NCBI GenBank assembly: GCA_002506875.1
Contig: DAYJ01000079.1
Span: 1 to 39,456, forward strand
Direction: 5' to 3'
Length of the DNA: 39,456 nt
DNA from: Euryarchaeota archaeon UBA40
GTDB lineage: Archaea > Thermoplasmatota > Poseidoniia > Poseidoniales > Thalassarchaeaceae
A model generated the notes under the pieces. The model did not search any database and had not been told where the DNA came from. It saw only the letters and a program-made list of their open reading frames with translations. This document shows, piece by piece, positions 18,426 to 27,004 of the stretch. A program made the position numbers and the translations under genes. Every line of letters begins with the position of its first letter. Position 1 is the stretch's first letter.

Positions 18426-20450
18426 ATGCGTGGAGCAAGTGTGACGTTTTTGGTCATCCTCTGCATGTTGATGATGCCTTACAACGGCATCCACGTTACA
18501 GAGGCTGCGAGTGGCATAGTCCACCAAGGGCCAACTCAACATGTGATGTTCTTTCTTGGAGAGGCAGACAGTTCGAAAACAGGATATCTTTCACCTGCAT
18601 CGTCTGCAAAGAATCAGCTGTATGAAATTGAACTCGAAAATGCGGGTGTCGACAAACAAAGGGTTGCACAGTTCGAATCTGCTATCGGCGCCGCAGGAGT
18701 CATGCCCTCTGGAACTTGGGAATTTAGAATCGATTACAGAGTAGAAGGTGGATCTACTGGAGGCGCTAATTTCACTGCAGAAATCGAAATTGGAAATGAA
18801 AAATTCACAGGATCCCAAGGAGGAAATGGGGGACTACCATTCCAACCAGGTAGAGAAGGTACCTTCGTCATCGATGTATCTGTAGATGAGATGTCGGTAT
18901 CAAGAGGGGATACAATTAGAGTTACTACATTCATGAATGGCGGGATTATCTGGTCTAATCCCGATGACAATTCTAAAGCCCTAATCATGTGGGGTGGGCC
19001 TGATTCAGATAGCGGCCTCTACCTAAATGCACCATTAGTCGAGATTGAAATGTATGAACCGAACCCGAATGGAGACATCGTATATCTGCCAATTCGACTT
19101 CATTCCACACATGCAACCGATCTTGCAGATATGCAGGAAATGAAAGCGAATATTGGAGGAGTCATCATCGATGATGTCCCCTTCATTAGTACCACAACTA
19201 CGGGTGTCGAAATTGTATACCCTTGGACTGTTCCTGCTGGCACCAATAGTGGTACCTTCACACTAAACTTCACGCTAACACCACAAGAAGGAGTTCAGAT
19301 ACAAGCACAGATAGAACATCAAATCGAATTCGGCGATAGTGACGGCGATGGTGGTGGCTGGAACTTCGGTAGTGAACCGGCGAGAACGGGGGGCAGCACC
19401 CTCGACTATACCCTCGACCTCCGCCAGTCAGGTGACCGATTAGAACGAACTAGCACATTAGATATCGATGGTGCAGTAACTGTTTGGATGCGTTGGGGTC
19501 TAGATAATATCGGAAATGACACTCTTGATTCAACGTCTTGGTGGAGAGAGATTAGTGGCGGCCAATCTAGCCTTATCGATTCGGAAATCCAAGATGGAGA
19601 GATTAGTGATGCTGAAATCCAAGTATTGGAAAACCACCTCATCTCAAGTCCTCAAAATCTTGCAGACTTCCTCGACCGGGGGTTGGCGCTAGATTCAACC
19701 GCGGTTCTTGGAGCTACACCTTTCGATATTGAAGGTGCTATTGATGTCGATATTGATTTGAGAGATTCTTATGACATAAAATCGAGTCCTCTACAAATTC
19801 GTATCCAGACAGCAACCATTCTCGAGGGTAATGAAATCACGATGATTGAGAGTTTCGTCCGATCTCAATCCCAGACCTACTGGACAGGAGTAACGCTTGA
19901 TGCCCACCTTTCAACAAATCCTACGCAAGGAATCGCAGGCGTATATGGGGACGGTATCGATTACAGTTACCTACGATACGGTATATCCGAAAATGTCCAT
20001 GTTAGCTTCGGAGAAGATGATCGTAACGACGACTTCCGAGTGACGATTACACCGGCTGGATCAATCACAGATGCACCCTTGGTGGGACTAATCCTCCTCA
20101 TTGTCGGCATGGCTCTAACCTTCATGCTCATTTTCAAAGTTACAAAAAACAGAATGCGAATTCCGGTGAACATCTGGCTCGTGGTGATGGGGTCAGTGGT
20201 ATCGTTATTGTACATCTATGGAATCCAGATGAACCTTCTTTTCGGTGCCGAAGGTGGTACCTTCATCATGGGACTCCTTATCGTCTTCGCCAGTCCGAAA
20301 AAGAACTCGATAGAGTTCTCAGATGTCCCCGACCGCGATATTCCCATCATCGATTGTCCCAAGTGCAATCAGGCCAACCCAGTTCCATCTAATACGCGGC
20401 CACTTCGACTCAAATGTGGTGGTTGTGGAAGGACACTCTTAATCGAATGA
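18426..20450 (+). CDS. Secreted/anchored protein with C-terminal membrane helices and zinc ribbon
   Basis: About 674 residues. Possible starts are GTG 18405, ATG 18420 and ATG 18426; the spacing to the promoter-like box favours the last. A signal peptide (ASVTFLVILCMLMMPYNG) leads into about 520 residues of beta-rich ectodomain without recognisable enzyme motifs. There are two clear membrane helices around 551-575 and 580-605 and a third hydrophobic segment near 613-627. The last 30 residues are a zinc ribbon, CPKC then CGGC 22 residues on, placed inside the cell by the predicted topology if all three segments span. The family is not recognised. Its stop directly abuts that of the convergent RecJ-like gene. 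Confidence 0.8.
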   Translation: MRGASVTFLVILCMLMMPYNGIHVTEAASGIVHQGPTQHVMFFLGEADSSKTGYLSPASSAKNQLYEIELENAGVDKQRVAQFESAIGAAGVMPSGTWEFRIDYRVEGGSTGGANFTAEIEIGNEKFTGSQGGNGGLPFQPGREGTFVIDVSVDEMSVSRGDTIRVTTFMNGGIIWSNPDDNSKALIMWGGPDSDSGLYLNAPLVEIEMYEPNPNGDIVYLPIRLHSTHATDLADMQEMKANIGGVIIDDVPFISTTTTGVEIVYPWTVPAGTNSGTFTLNFTLTPQEGVQIQAQIEHQIEFGDSDGDGGGWNFGSEPARTGGSTLDYTLDLRQSGDRLERTSTLDIDGAVTVWMRWGLDNIGNDTLDSTSWWREISGGQSSLIDSEIQDGEISDAEIQVLENHLISSPQNLADFLDRGLALDSTAVLGATPFDIEGAIDVDIDLRDSYDIKSSPLQIRIQTATILEGNEITMIESFVRSQSQTYWTGVTLDAHLSTNPTQGIAGVYGDGIDYSYLRYGISENVHVSFGEDDRNDDFRVTITPAGSITDAPLVGLILLIVGMALTFMLIFKVTKNRMRIPVNIWLVVMGSVVSLLYIYGIQMNLLFGAEGGTFIMGLLIVFASPKKNSIEFSDVPDRDIPIIDCPKCNQANPVPSNTRPLRLKCGGCGRTLLIE

Positions 20451-21317
20451 TTAGATGTGCATCCCGTCTCGAACAAGACTGTCAATCAGGCGACTCAGAA
20501 AGAGACGCTCATTATCAGCAGAATGGAATGCTTTCCCAATATCATGAATCTGTGAGGCCATATCCCTCGACCACGATGGAGCGATAATTCGGTGCCATCC
20601 AAGCTCCTCTACCCTCGGTGTAGAGGGTAGATCGAGAGATATCAGAGGTAGAAGAAGATTCGAAAGAGCACGAGCCTTGTCCTCTTGATCCATCGATGAC
20701 CATGCAAGGTGTAAGCTCTCTAAAGCAAATGCATCGACACCTGGGAGCATTGACACTTCCGGATCAGGAATCTCAGGGAGGGCACGTACATCGATGCAAC
20801 CAATCTTCTGAAGATGAACCCGTAACAGGGTATACACTGGATCATAGGCCTGATCAAGTGCATCGTGTAACCAATTCCCTGCAAGGACGAAAGGACGGAG
20901 ACGTGACGTTCGATCGCCATCTGGAGCAATACGTTCTGCCAGAGCAGCCGCGATAGCCACTGGCGAAAGCCGACCATGTCGATCATCGCCTCGATGACCT
21001 GCGAGGGCTAATACCGTCGCTGGCCTGATTGTTAAGATCAAAGATTGAGAATCCCAAACCGTAGGCCCCTCAACTTGGTCCTCAATAAGAATCGTAGTAC
21101 CATGGTGTCCAGAATCATGAGGGTGGAAACGGCGATTATATGTCAGCCCCCTGTCAACTAAAGCAGCCTCAATCATCGCATGAGAAAATGCCCCACTAAG
21201 TGTCAATGGAGCGATTACTGTCAATGAAGACGTAGTATCTGCATCAATACACGACACTGCTGCTTCGATTGGATCAACTGACTCTGCGAAGGCCTCCATC
21301 TCAAGCAGCGATGTCAC
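20451..21317 (-). CDS. Degenerate DHH/RecJ-like protein at the rps15-linked position
   Basis: 288 residues from a GTG start; ATG 21299 is an alternative that removes six. In many Euryarchaeota rps15 is followed by a DHH phosphoesterase of the RecJ/GAN type, and this gene sits in that place, 54 bases after rps15. Residues 33-63 (TVIAPLTLSGAFSHAMIEAAL and on) have the strand-turn-helix shape of DHH motif I, but the metal-binding D-x-D-G is replaced by L-T-L-S-G, and no DHH triplet is visible later. Length is well below the usual 400-plus residues. If homologous, it is probably catalytically dead, like eukaryotic Cdc45. The family call rests mainly on synteny and one weak motif. Confidence 0.55.
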   Translation of the reverse strand: MTSLLEMEAFAESVDPIEAAVSCIDADTTSSLTVIAPLTLSGAFSHAMIEAALVDRGLTYNRRFHPHDSGHHGTTILIEDQVEGPTVWDSQSLILTIRPATVLALAGHRGDDRHGRLSPVAIAAALAERIAPDGDRTSRLRPFVLAGNWLHDALDQAYDPVYTLLRVHLQKIGCIDVRALPEIPDPEVSMLPGVDAFALESLHLAWSSMDQEDKARALSNLLLPLISLDLPSTPRVEELGWHRIIAPSWSRDMASQIHDIGKAFHSADNERLFLSRLIDSLVRDGMHI

Positions 21318-21371
21318 AGTTCAGAACCACAGAGTCGATGGTTCAAGACCCCTACGCTGTGAACGGAGGTA

Positions 21372-21827
21372 TCAGTTCACTGCAAGACGGAGTTGTTCAC
21401 GCTTGTAAGTCCAATCCGATTCAAGTGATCCTGCTCCCTTGTGATACCGAGCAAGACGACGAATCTTGGATTCAACAAGTTGGAGTTGCCGGCGATTGTG
21501 GAGATCCTTGCGGTTCTCGGATAGATGGTCGAGCATCCGGAGAGCCTTGCGCATGAGATCCATCAAATCCTCCGGGATTGAAGGAGATATATCGTTGCGG
21601 GCAAGAACCTGTCCAATACGCTCACCCATGACCAGTCGAACACTAGGGACAGCGTGCTGGTCACGTAGGATAATTCCAATCTGAGCGGTTGTGTTGCCCT
21701 TCTTAGCAAGATCAACGATTGTCTCCTCAATCTGAGCCTTATCGGTGTTAGACCATGCCGGAGCCGAATCAATATGAGGTCGAGTAGACCCACTCTTGCC
21801 TCGGCCAGGTGCGTGCATCCTCGACAT
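21372..21827 (-). CDS. rps15: 30S ribosomal protein S15 (archaeal/eukaryotic form)
   Basis: 151 residues, the archaeal length with an N-terminal extension compared with about 89 in bacteria. The start MSRMHAPGRGKSGSTRP matches the archaeal S15P/eukaryotic S13 N-terminus. The body has GNTTAQIGIILRDQHAVPSV and the C-terminal S15 fold with LHNRRQLQLVESKIRRLARYHK. It binds 16S rRNA in the central domain. A strong ribosome-binding site GAGGGG lies six bases before ATG 21827, and a GGTTAAAG promoter-like element lies about 42 bases before it. It lies between arcS and the RecJ-like gene on the same strand. Confidence 0.96.
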   Translation of the reverse strand: MSRMHAPGRGKSGSTRPHIDSAPAWSNTDKAQIEETIVDLAKKGNTTAQIGIILRDQHAVPSVRLVMGERIGQVLARNDISPSIPEDLMDLMRKALRMLDHLSENRKDLHNRRQLQLVESKIRRLARYHKGAGSLESDWTYKREQLRLAVN

Positions 21828-21860
21828 TAATGACCCCTCAGCAGCACCGCGACTTGCTCC

Positions 21861-21877
21861 CCCTCTTTAACCGCTCC
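21861..21877 (-). promoter_or_regulatory. Candidate GGTTAAAG promoter of rps15
   Basis: Minus-strand GGAGCGGTTAAAGAGGG is centred about 42 bases before the rps15 ATG in the 69-base gap after arcS. With a TATA-like spacing, transcription would start about 15 bases before the ATG, just leaving room for the GAGGGG ribosome-binding site at 21834-21839. Confidence 0.5.
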
Positions 21878-21896
21878 GTCCATGAGATGCGTGGGT

Positions 21897-23708
21897 TCAG
21901 CCAAGGCGATGGTGTGAACGGGCAAGGCGGCCAGGTGAACCTGCCCATTCCCAATGTGAGGCAGTTGCTCGTGCTGAACCAATCAAATTCCCATCTTGAA
22001 TAACAAGTAAATCATCGCCTACACGGATACCTGCAGGGTATGAAGAGAGGATAGTGGAGAAAATATCCCCTCTCCAATCAATATCTGCTTGAAGCTCAAT
22101 TTCAGGAAGTGTCTTCGTCTCGTGAAGGATGGGGAGAGCCGCCTTTGAGAAAGCGAAACGCCCGGCACCAGGATGCCATTGAGCAATCTGTATGCTGTTC
22201 TTCTGAAGCCTCCACTTGGGGGGCCTTCCTTCGATACGGACGTCGTCGAGCCAAGCATCAGTTCCATACTGAAATCGCGATAATGCCCGATAACATTCGA
22301 TTCGGTGACGATGCCCCTTAGGTGCTCGAATACCGAGATCAGAGATTAGTTCGTTGATGACAGATTCCAGACGCTCAAGAGACTCTGGATTCCCTGCAGT
22401 GCGACCTTCTCGTGAATCGATGATGTCTAGATCAGGGAAGTGGGATGCAAGATTCATTCCCGAATGATCGATAACCTTCTCGTAACCAACTCTCTCAACG
22501 AGCCGGGCGAGCATCGAATGAATCATGTCTATTTCATCGAGATCCCAATCCCCTGTAACTGGGATGTCATAGTGTGCTGCTGGCCAAAGGTCCTCAAGTG
22601 AACGAGGGACCAGCCCGAGCGGAGATGTAACCATCACTTGATCCACTCCATTGGATTGGATGTGCCGAGCGAACCTTCTGTGACTTTGGGATTCACGGTA
22701 GGGTTTCCGTTGACTGCAGGGAAGTAGAAGGAGGATGCGTGATGAATGACTAGGAGGATTGTAGTCCTCACTCACACGATACCTCCAATCGTGAACTAAG
22801 GGATCTTGCCGACTGGTGACGGCATTAAATCGAAATTTTCGTGAAGACGGAACAAATCGATTGAGAGGCGCTTCTTCGTCTCGAAGTAAAGCATCGAATC
22901 TACGAAGATGCTCGACACTGCTCGCGCTATTCAGGGCCTGCATCTCAACTAATTCCCGCAAGGTCCCATTCCGGATTGCTGATCGAATTGAATGAGAAAC
23001 ATCTACCCACTCCTGAATCCATCTATCTTCAGATTCGCTTTCATGGAATGGCCGAGGACCCAACATTGTGAGTAGGTGTCCGTGACTAGCCGCAAAGCGG
23101 GCTCGAGATGAATCAAAGAGATCTACACCCATCCAAGATAAGAGAGCCGCATTGTCAGGACCTCCTAGGCCAGGAGTCCACAAAAGAGCCGCTGGGAAGC
23201 GTTCTCTTAATGTCCGGATTGCAAGGATTAGATCGGCGCCAGAGGAACTAAGCTGTGGAGCATCGACAAGAACCACGATATCTGGCCGGAGATCAGCATT
23301 AGAAAGACGTGAATCATGATGAAGGCTCTGCCACGATAACAAAAGCCACGCTGAATCTCCACCGGATTGACCTGAATCCGCGTCGTTCAGAGATGGTGGC
23401 AGGTGAAGGCCTTCCTCTACCTCCCACTGGATAATCGAGGACTCTCCAGATACATCGAAACCGGGGTCCAATGTCTCCATTGAAAGCATAGCAGGTGAAC
23501 AGGTAGGGTCGCGTTCGAAACGAAAAGCACAGTGAGGGCGGAATGATTCAGGGTCCCCCTCAATCATCACCATCGCAGGAGTTTCAGATGAGGGTGAACG
23601 ACGATCTCCAAGTCCAAGGATTCGGGCATGACGGTTCCTAGCGAGAACAGTCCGTCCGAGTGCCTTCATACCACGCCCATCCTGAAGGCTCGCTTGAATG
23701 ATTCTCAT
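21897..23708 (-). CDS. arcS: Archaeosine synthase ArcS (TgtA2)
   Basis: 603 residues. ArcS converts preQ0 at position 15 of tRNA to (a precursor of) archaeosine, an archaea-specific modification that stabilises the tRNA core. The N-terminal part is a TGT-like barrel that lacks the transglycosylase active-site aspartates as far as I can see (LLWTPGLGGPDNAALLSWMGVDLFDSSRA). The ArcS-specific motif PCSQRKPYRESQSH is at residues 330-343. The C-terminal 80 residues contain a PUA domain (AGIRVGDDLLVIQDGNLIGSARA). The gene diverges from the plus-strand surface-protein gene and shares an AT-rich promoter region with it. Confidence 0.9.
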   Translation of the reverse strand: MRIIQASLQDGRGMKALGRTVLARNRHARILGLGDRRSPSSETPAMVMIEGDPESFRPHCAFRFERDPTCSPAMLSMETLDPGFDVSGESSIIQWEVEEGLHLPPSLNDADSGQSGGDSAWLLLSWQSLHHDSRLSNADLRPDIVVLVDAPQLSSSGADLILAIRTLRERFPAALLWTPGLGGPDNAALLSWMGVDLFDSSRARFAASHGHLLTMLGPRPFHESESEDRWIQEWVDVSHSIRSAIRNGTLRELVEMQALNSASSVEHLRRFDALLRDEEAPLNRFVPSSRKFRFNAVTSRQDPLVHDWRYRVSEDYNPPSHSSRILLLLPCSQRKPYRESQSHRRFARHIQSNGVDQVMVTSPLGLVPRSLEDLWPAAHYDIPVTGDWDLDEIDMIHSMLARLVERVGYEKVIDHSGMNLASHFPDLDIIDSREGRTAGNPESLERLESVINELISDLGIRAPKGHRHRIECYRALSRFQYGTDAWLDDVRIEGRPPKWRLQKNSIQIAQWHPGAGRFAFSKAALPILHETKTLPEIELQADIDWRGDIFSTILSSYPAGIRVGDDLLVIQDGNLIGSARATASHWEWAGSPGRLARSHHRLG

Positions 23709-23736
23709 CCATTCAGATGTCCTACGAGGTGTTTCT

Positions 23737-23747
23737 ACAATATTAGA
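23737..23747. promoter_or_regulatory. Candidate bidirectional TATA box between arcS and a surface-protein gene
   Basis: The near-palindromic ACAATATTAGA lies about 34 bases before the arcS ATG on one side and about 53 bases before ATG 23795 on the other. It is the only AT-rich element in this divergent gap. It would also place ATG 23747 inside the promoter, supporting the inner start of the plus-strand gene. Confidence 0.4.
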
Positions 23748-23794
23748 TGAAGTCCTGCGCGTGGTCTAAGTGCTCCTTCTCAGCAGATTATCTC

Positions 23795-25801
23795 ATGGGC
23801 AGGGGATTCGCGACCACATGTGCCGCGGTTATCCTTCTGATCCTCACTGTTTGCAACCCACTCACAGTTGCAGCAGAATCTGGTAATGAGGAAACAATCG
23901 AGGTGGAATCCAATGGTGACACAGGATGGGTTCGGTTAAGTTGCGACTCTCCTAACAGTGGCGCATGTAATACTGCCTCAATCCGAGTCATAGATTCCGA
24001 CGGGGAGGTTCACGAGTTAGAGGCGGATGCAAGTAATTCAGCAGAGACATGGTTAGATGGTGGAGAAGGCACAGTATCCATACATCTTCCTCCGCAGCAC
24101 AACTCTAGTCACTGGAATGTTCACTACGTGATTCCTACATCCGAAGGGCACGAAGTGGGAGATCATCCAGAATCAATGAGTGACCCAGATGTCCAAGTTG
24201 CTAACGAGGGACAGAATACGGGATTACTCGTGCAGAATGATGTTGATGCAATTCATATCCCCTCAGGAAAGGGAGACATCATCGCCCTTAATCTCGAAGC
24301 ATCTCGTAATAATCTCAGTATCGATATATATGACAAATCGACTCAGCCGCCCTCCTTGATTGGAAATACCGACGGAGATAACCTAGTAGTTGAATCACCA
24401 TCAGATGAAGGATTAGATCTCAAGGTTCGAGCCGGTGGAGAATCTGAGGATAATCCATATCGATTTGAAATGCAGATCCATACTGATGCAGAGGAAATAA
24501 GCGATTCAATTCCACCTCTGGCTGAATGGCAAGGGAGTATCGGGCCATCCGATACAAGTGGAGACGTCATCAGCCTACAAGTGGGGGCATCTAACGAAGT
24601 ACGGATTGCCATCCATTCATCAGATTACAATATCAACATCGAACGAATCAATGGAGATTCAAGCGAGACACTGAATTCAAGCCATGAGTCGCCCAAATTG
24701 ATTGTAATCGAAGATGTAGGCGCTACCACTGTAATCTTGGATCTCCGAATCACCTCGGATAATCCAGCTATCTACTCTGTCAGCCATACGGTCGTGGGAC
24801 CTAGAGATGGAGACACCCTAGGCGATGCACCCAATCGGATGTTTGAAATCGGCGATAATCAGGCAGCTTGGCCGACCATCGAACATGATGGAGTACAGAG
24901 ACAAGGACACCTTTCCTCCCCTGAAGATGTTGATATCTGGCTGTTGGATATCGAAGAGGAAAATGGATCTAATGTGAAAATTAACCCTACGCTAGAATCC
25001 ACAAACTGTTGTTTAATTCAAATTCTAAATGTCAACGAAGACGGCACACTTGGAGGATTCACATCCGAACAGAATCTATCGAAAGGTACTCACGCCATCA
25101 GAGTGAGTAAGAATCCTAACTCAACAGGTACTTGGAATCCATATTACTCGTTTACAATCACTGAAACCCCACTCGACGGACCAGCAGTATATGTGGATAG
25201 ATCGGATGAATTCATGACATTCTACATCCTTGCAGGATTCCTATTCCTATCACCCCTGCTTCCGATTGCCTACTGGCAATGGAAAGATCGAGGGACAATT
25301 CGGGTCGAGCGTCATGAGCGTCGTAGATTGAGTCGGCTAAGAGAACGGTTGTCAGGCATCGGACTTGATTCCCAAAATGACGATGATATCGATGCAGCAT
25401 TGAACTCGCTTGGTGATTCTGAATGGGATGCAATTGTGGATGAATGGGGCGAACCACTCCTCCGATATCGGACCGAAGATATTGAGATTGCAGCATGGAA
25501 ACCAATTGACATGGAGGCCACACTCCTTGTAGGCCTGCGGCCAATCAAGGAATGGATGCATACTGGCCTTCGCCTCTCAGTTCAATCAGGAGAGCGTATC
25601 GAGATTAACGATGTACATCCCAAGAGGATCCATTTTGAAGATGAAATTGCCATTGATCGACTTCCTATTGGCGAACTTCTATTCCTTCGAATCCGACATG
25701 AGGGTGGACCAAAGAAGGTAGACATAATCCTCAATGGAACAATCAATGGCGAACAAGTAACAGCGATGCCACCTAGGGCCGTCGGCATAGAAGAGGAATA
25801 A
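23795..25801 (+). CDS. Receptor-like secreted protein with single membrane helix and cytoplasmic domain
   Basis: 668 residues from ATG 23795, where a signal peptide starts directly (GFATTCAAVILLILTV); ATG 23747 would add 16 residues. About 450 residues of acidic ectodomain contain PPC-like beta-sandwich segments that favour phrases such as DVDAIHIPSGKGDII and SPEDVDIWLLDI. One membrane helix (FYILAGFLFLSPLLPIAYW) at about 472-495 follows. The cytoplasmic part of about 170 residues starts with an Arg-rich helical stretch (RHERRRLSRLRERLSG) and continues as a folded-looking domain of unknown type. The layout fits a surface sensor or anchor, but no ligand or enzyme can be named. Its stop abuts dnaJ. 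Confidence 0.8.
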   Translation: MGRGFATTCAAVILLILTVCNPLTVAAESGNEETIEVESNGDTGWVRLSCDSPNSGACNTASIRVIDSDGEVHELEADASNSAETWLDGGEGTVSIHLPPQHNSSHWNVHYVIPTSEGHEVGDHPESMSDPDVQVANEGQNTGLLVQNDVDAIHIPSGKGDIIALNLEASRNNLSIDIYDKSTQPPSLIGNTDGDNLVVESPSDEGLDLKVRAGGESEDNPYRFEMQIHTDAEEISDSIPPLAEWQGSIGPSDTSGDVISLQVGASNEVRIAIHSSDYNINIERINGDSSETLNSSHESPKLIVIEDVGATTVILDLRITSDNPAIYSVSHTVVGPRDGDTLGDAPNRMFEIGDNQAAWPTIEHDGVQRQGHLSSPEDVDIWLLDIEEENGSNVKINPTLESTNCCLIQILNVNEDGTLGGFTSEQNLSKGTHAIRVSKNPNSTGTWNPYYSFTITETPLDGPAVYVDRSDEFMTFYILAGFLFLSPLLPIAYWQWKDRGTIRVERHERRRLSRLRERLSGIGLDSQNDDDIDAALNSLGDSEWDAIVDEWGEPLLRYRTEDIEIAAWKPIDMEATLLVGLRPIKEWMHTGLRLSVQSGERIEINDVHPKRIHFEDEIAIDRLPIGELLFLRIRHEGGPKKVDIILNGTINGEQVTAMPPRAVGIEEE

Positions 25802-26950
25802 TCAGCCACGATCGTTACGTCGGTCATCAGCTTCAGAACGAATAGAATCGACTACGCCATCATCAGGGAGATTCAACACATCTGAGAGAGATTTGAGTGC
25901 TGAAAGGTCTGAACGACCAAGATTTTTCGGCACATGTAACTTAATCAAAACAGTAACATCTCCGCGCCCTCGACCTCTAGCACGAGTTATACCTCGGCCT
26001 GAAATATCGATTGTCTCCCCTGGACTAGTAGATGGATTGATTACAATTTCAAGGTCCTTACCATCAAGATGAGGAATCCGAAATGTTCGACCTTGAACAA
26101 GATCGCCGAAACCAACTGGAAGAGCCATCAACAAATCCGCGTCTGATCTTTCAAACCATGGATGATTAGTTACTGAAATCTCAATGTAGAGGTGGCCATT
26201 CGTACCTATTCCATTAGCTGGAGGCTCCCCTTGACCTTGCATCCTCAGGCGCGTCCCCTCAGGGACTCCTGCAGGTACATTGAATCGGATTGTTCGCTCC
26301 TTTCGAACGCGTCCATCCCCCTTACAGGAACGACATGGATCCTTGATGACCCGTCCCGAACCAGAACAATTTGGGCAATCTACAGCTGTCTCTTGGAGGA
26401 AGGGGCCAATCCTCTGCGTCTGGGTTATTCGGCCCCTGCCCTCACATGTTGAACAACGAGAAATCGAAGATGAATCAGCGGAACCACTGCCCATACAAGG
26501 TTCACAAGTAACAAGAGATTCGATTGTAGCCTCCTCTTCTGAACCATTGAACATCGCTTCGAAAGAGATGCGATGTCGAACAAGCAAATCACTACCCTTC
26601 GGTTCACGGCGCCTCTGCCGCCCGCCCCCGAAGAATTGCGTGAAAATCGAGTCAAGACCATCGCCGAAGATATCCTCGAAGTTGATGTTCACCCCTTGGA
26701 ATCCACCACTGAATGGATCGCCCCCTGGACGATTATGACCGAATGTGTCATACTGACGGCGCTGATCTGAATTAGATAAAATCGCATAGGCCTCCTGAAC
26801 CTCCTTGAATCTTGCCTCTGCCTCTTCATCATCCGGATTCTTGTCAGGGTGGTACTTTCTCGCAAGTGAACGGAATGCTTTCTTGAGTTCCTGATCCGTT
26901 GCCTTCTTGTCAACACCAAGGACTTCGTAGTAGTCCCTCTTCTCAGACAT
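25802..26950 (-). CDS. dnaJ: Chaperone DnaJ (type I Hsp40)
   Basis: 382 residues. The J domain (1-70) has the essential HPD at 34-36, which stimulates DnaK ATPase. A Gly/Phe-rich linker (GFQGVNINFEDIFGDG) follows, then four zinc-finger repeats CEPCMGSG, CSTCEGRG, CPNCSGSG and CRSCKGDG, and the client-binding C-terminal beta domains. ATG 26950 has GGGGAG six bases upstream; the open frame extends further to 26992 but the J domain starts at the chosen codon. dnaK and grpE, often neighbours, are not in this window. A GGTTGAAA element lies about 41 bases before the ATG. Confidence 0.97.
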   Translation of the reverse strand: MSEKRDYYEVLGVDKKATDQELKKAFRSLARKYHPDKNPDDEEAEARFKEVQEAYAILSNSDQRRQYDTFGHNRPGGDPFSGGFQGVNINFEDIFGDGLDSIFTQFFGGGRQRRREPKGSDLLVRHRISFEAMFNGSEEEATIESLVTCEPCMGSGSADSSSISRCSTCEGRGRITQTQRIGPFLQETAVDCPNCSGSGRVIKDPCRSCKGDGRVRKERTIRFNVPAGVPEGTRLRMQGQGEPPANGIGTNGHLYIEISVTNHPWFERSDADLLMALPVGFGDLVQGRTFRIPHLDGKDLEIVINPSTSPGETIDISGRGITRARGRGRGDVTVLIKLHVPKNLGRSDLSALKSLSDVLNLPDDGVVDSIRSEADDRRNDRG

Positions 26951-26985
26951 GAAGCACTCCCCGTGCAACGAGGTGAAGGCACCCC

Positions 26986-26997
26986 CTTTCAACCGTT
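26986..26997 (-). promoter_or_regulatory. Candidate GGTTGAAA promoter of dnaJ
   Basis: Minus-strand AACGGTTGAAAG lies in the gap between the zinc-ribbon membrane-protein gene and dnaJ. It is centred about 41 bases before ATG 26950, the same spacing as the rps15 element, and is followed by a good ribosome-binding site. Confidence 0.5.
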
Positions 26998-27004
26998 CCC
27001 GGGC

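Noticed and set aside
21318..21371. A GGTTCAAG-containing stretch between rps15 and the RecJ-like gene resembling a tRNA T-loop
   Set aside because: No acceptor stem or anticodon arm can be folded around it and the space is only 54 bases.
26280..26738. 152-codon open frame opposite dnaJ
   Set aside because: Antisense to the zinc-finger and G/F regions of dnaJ, which are unambiguous.
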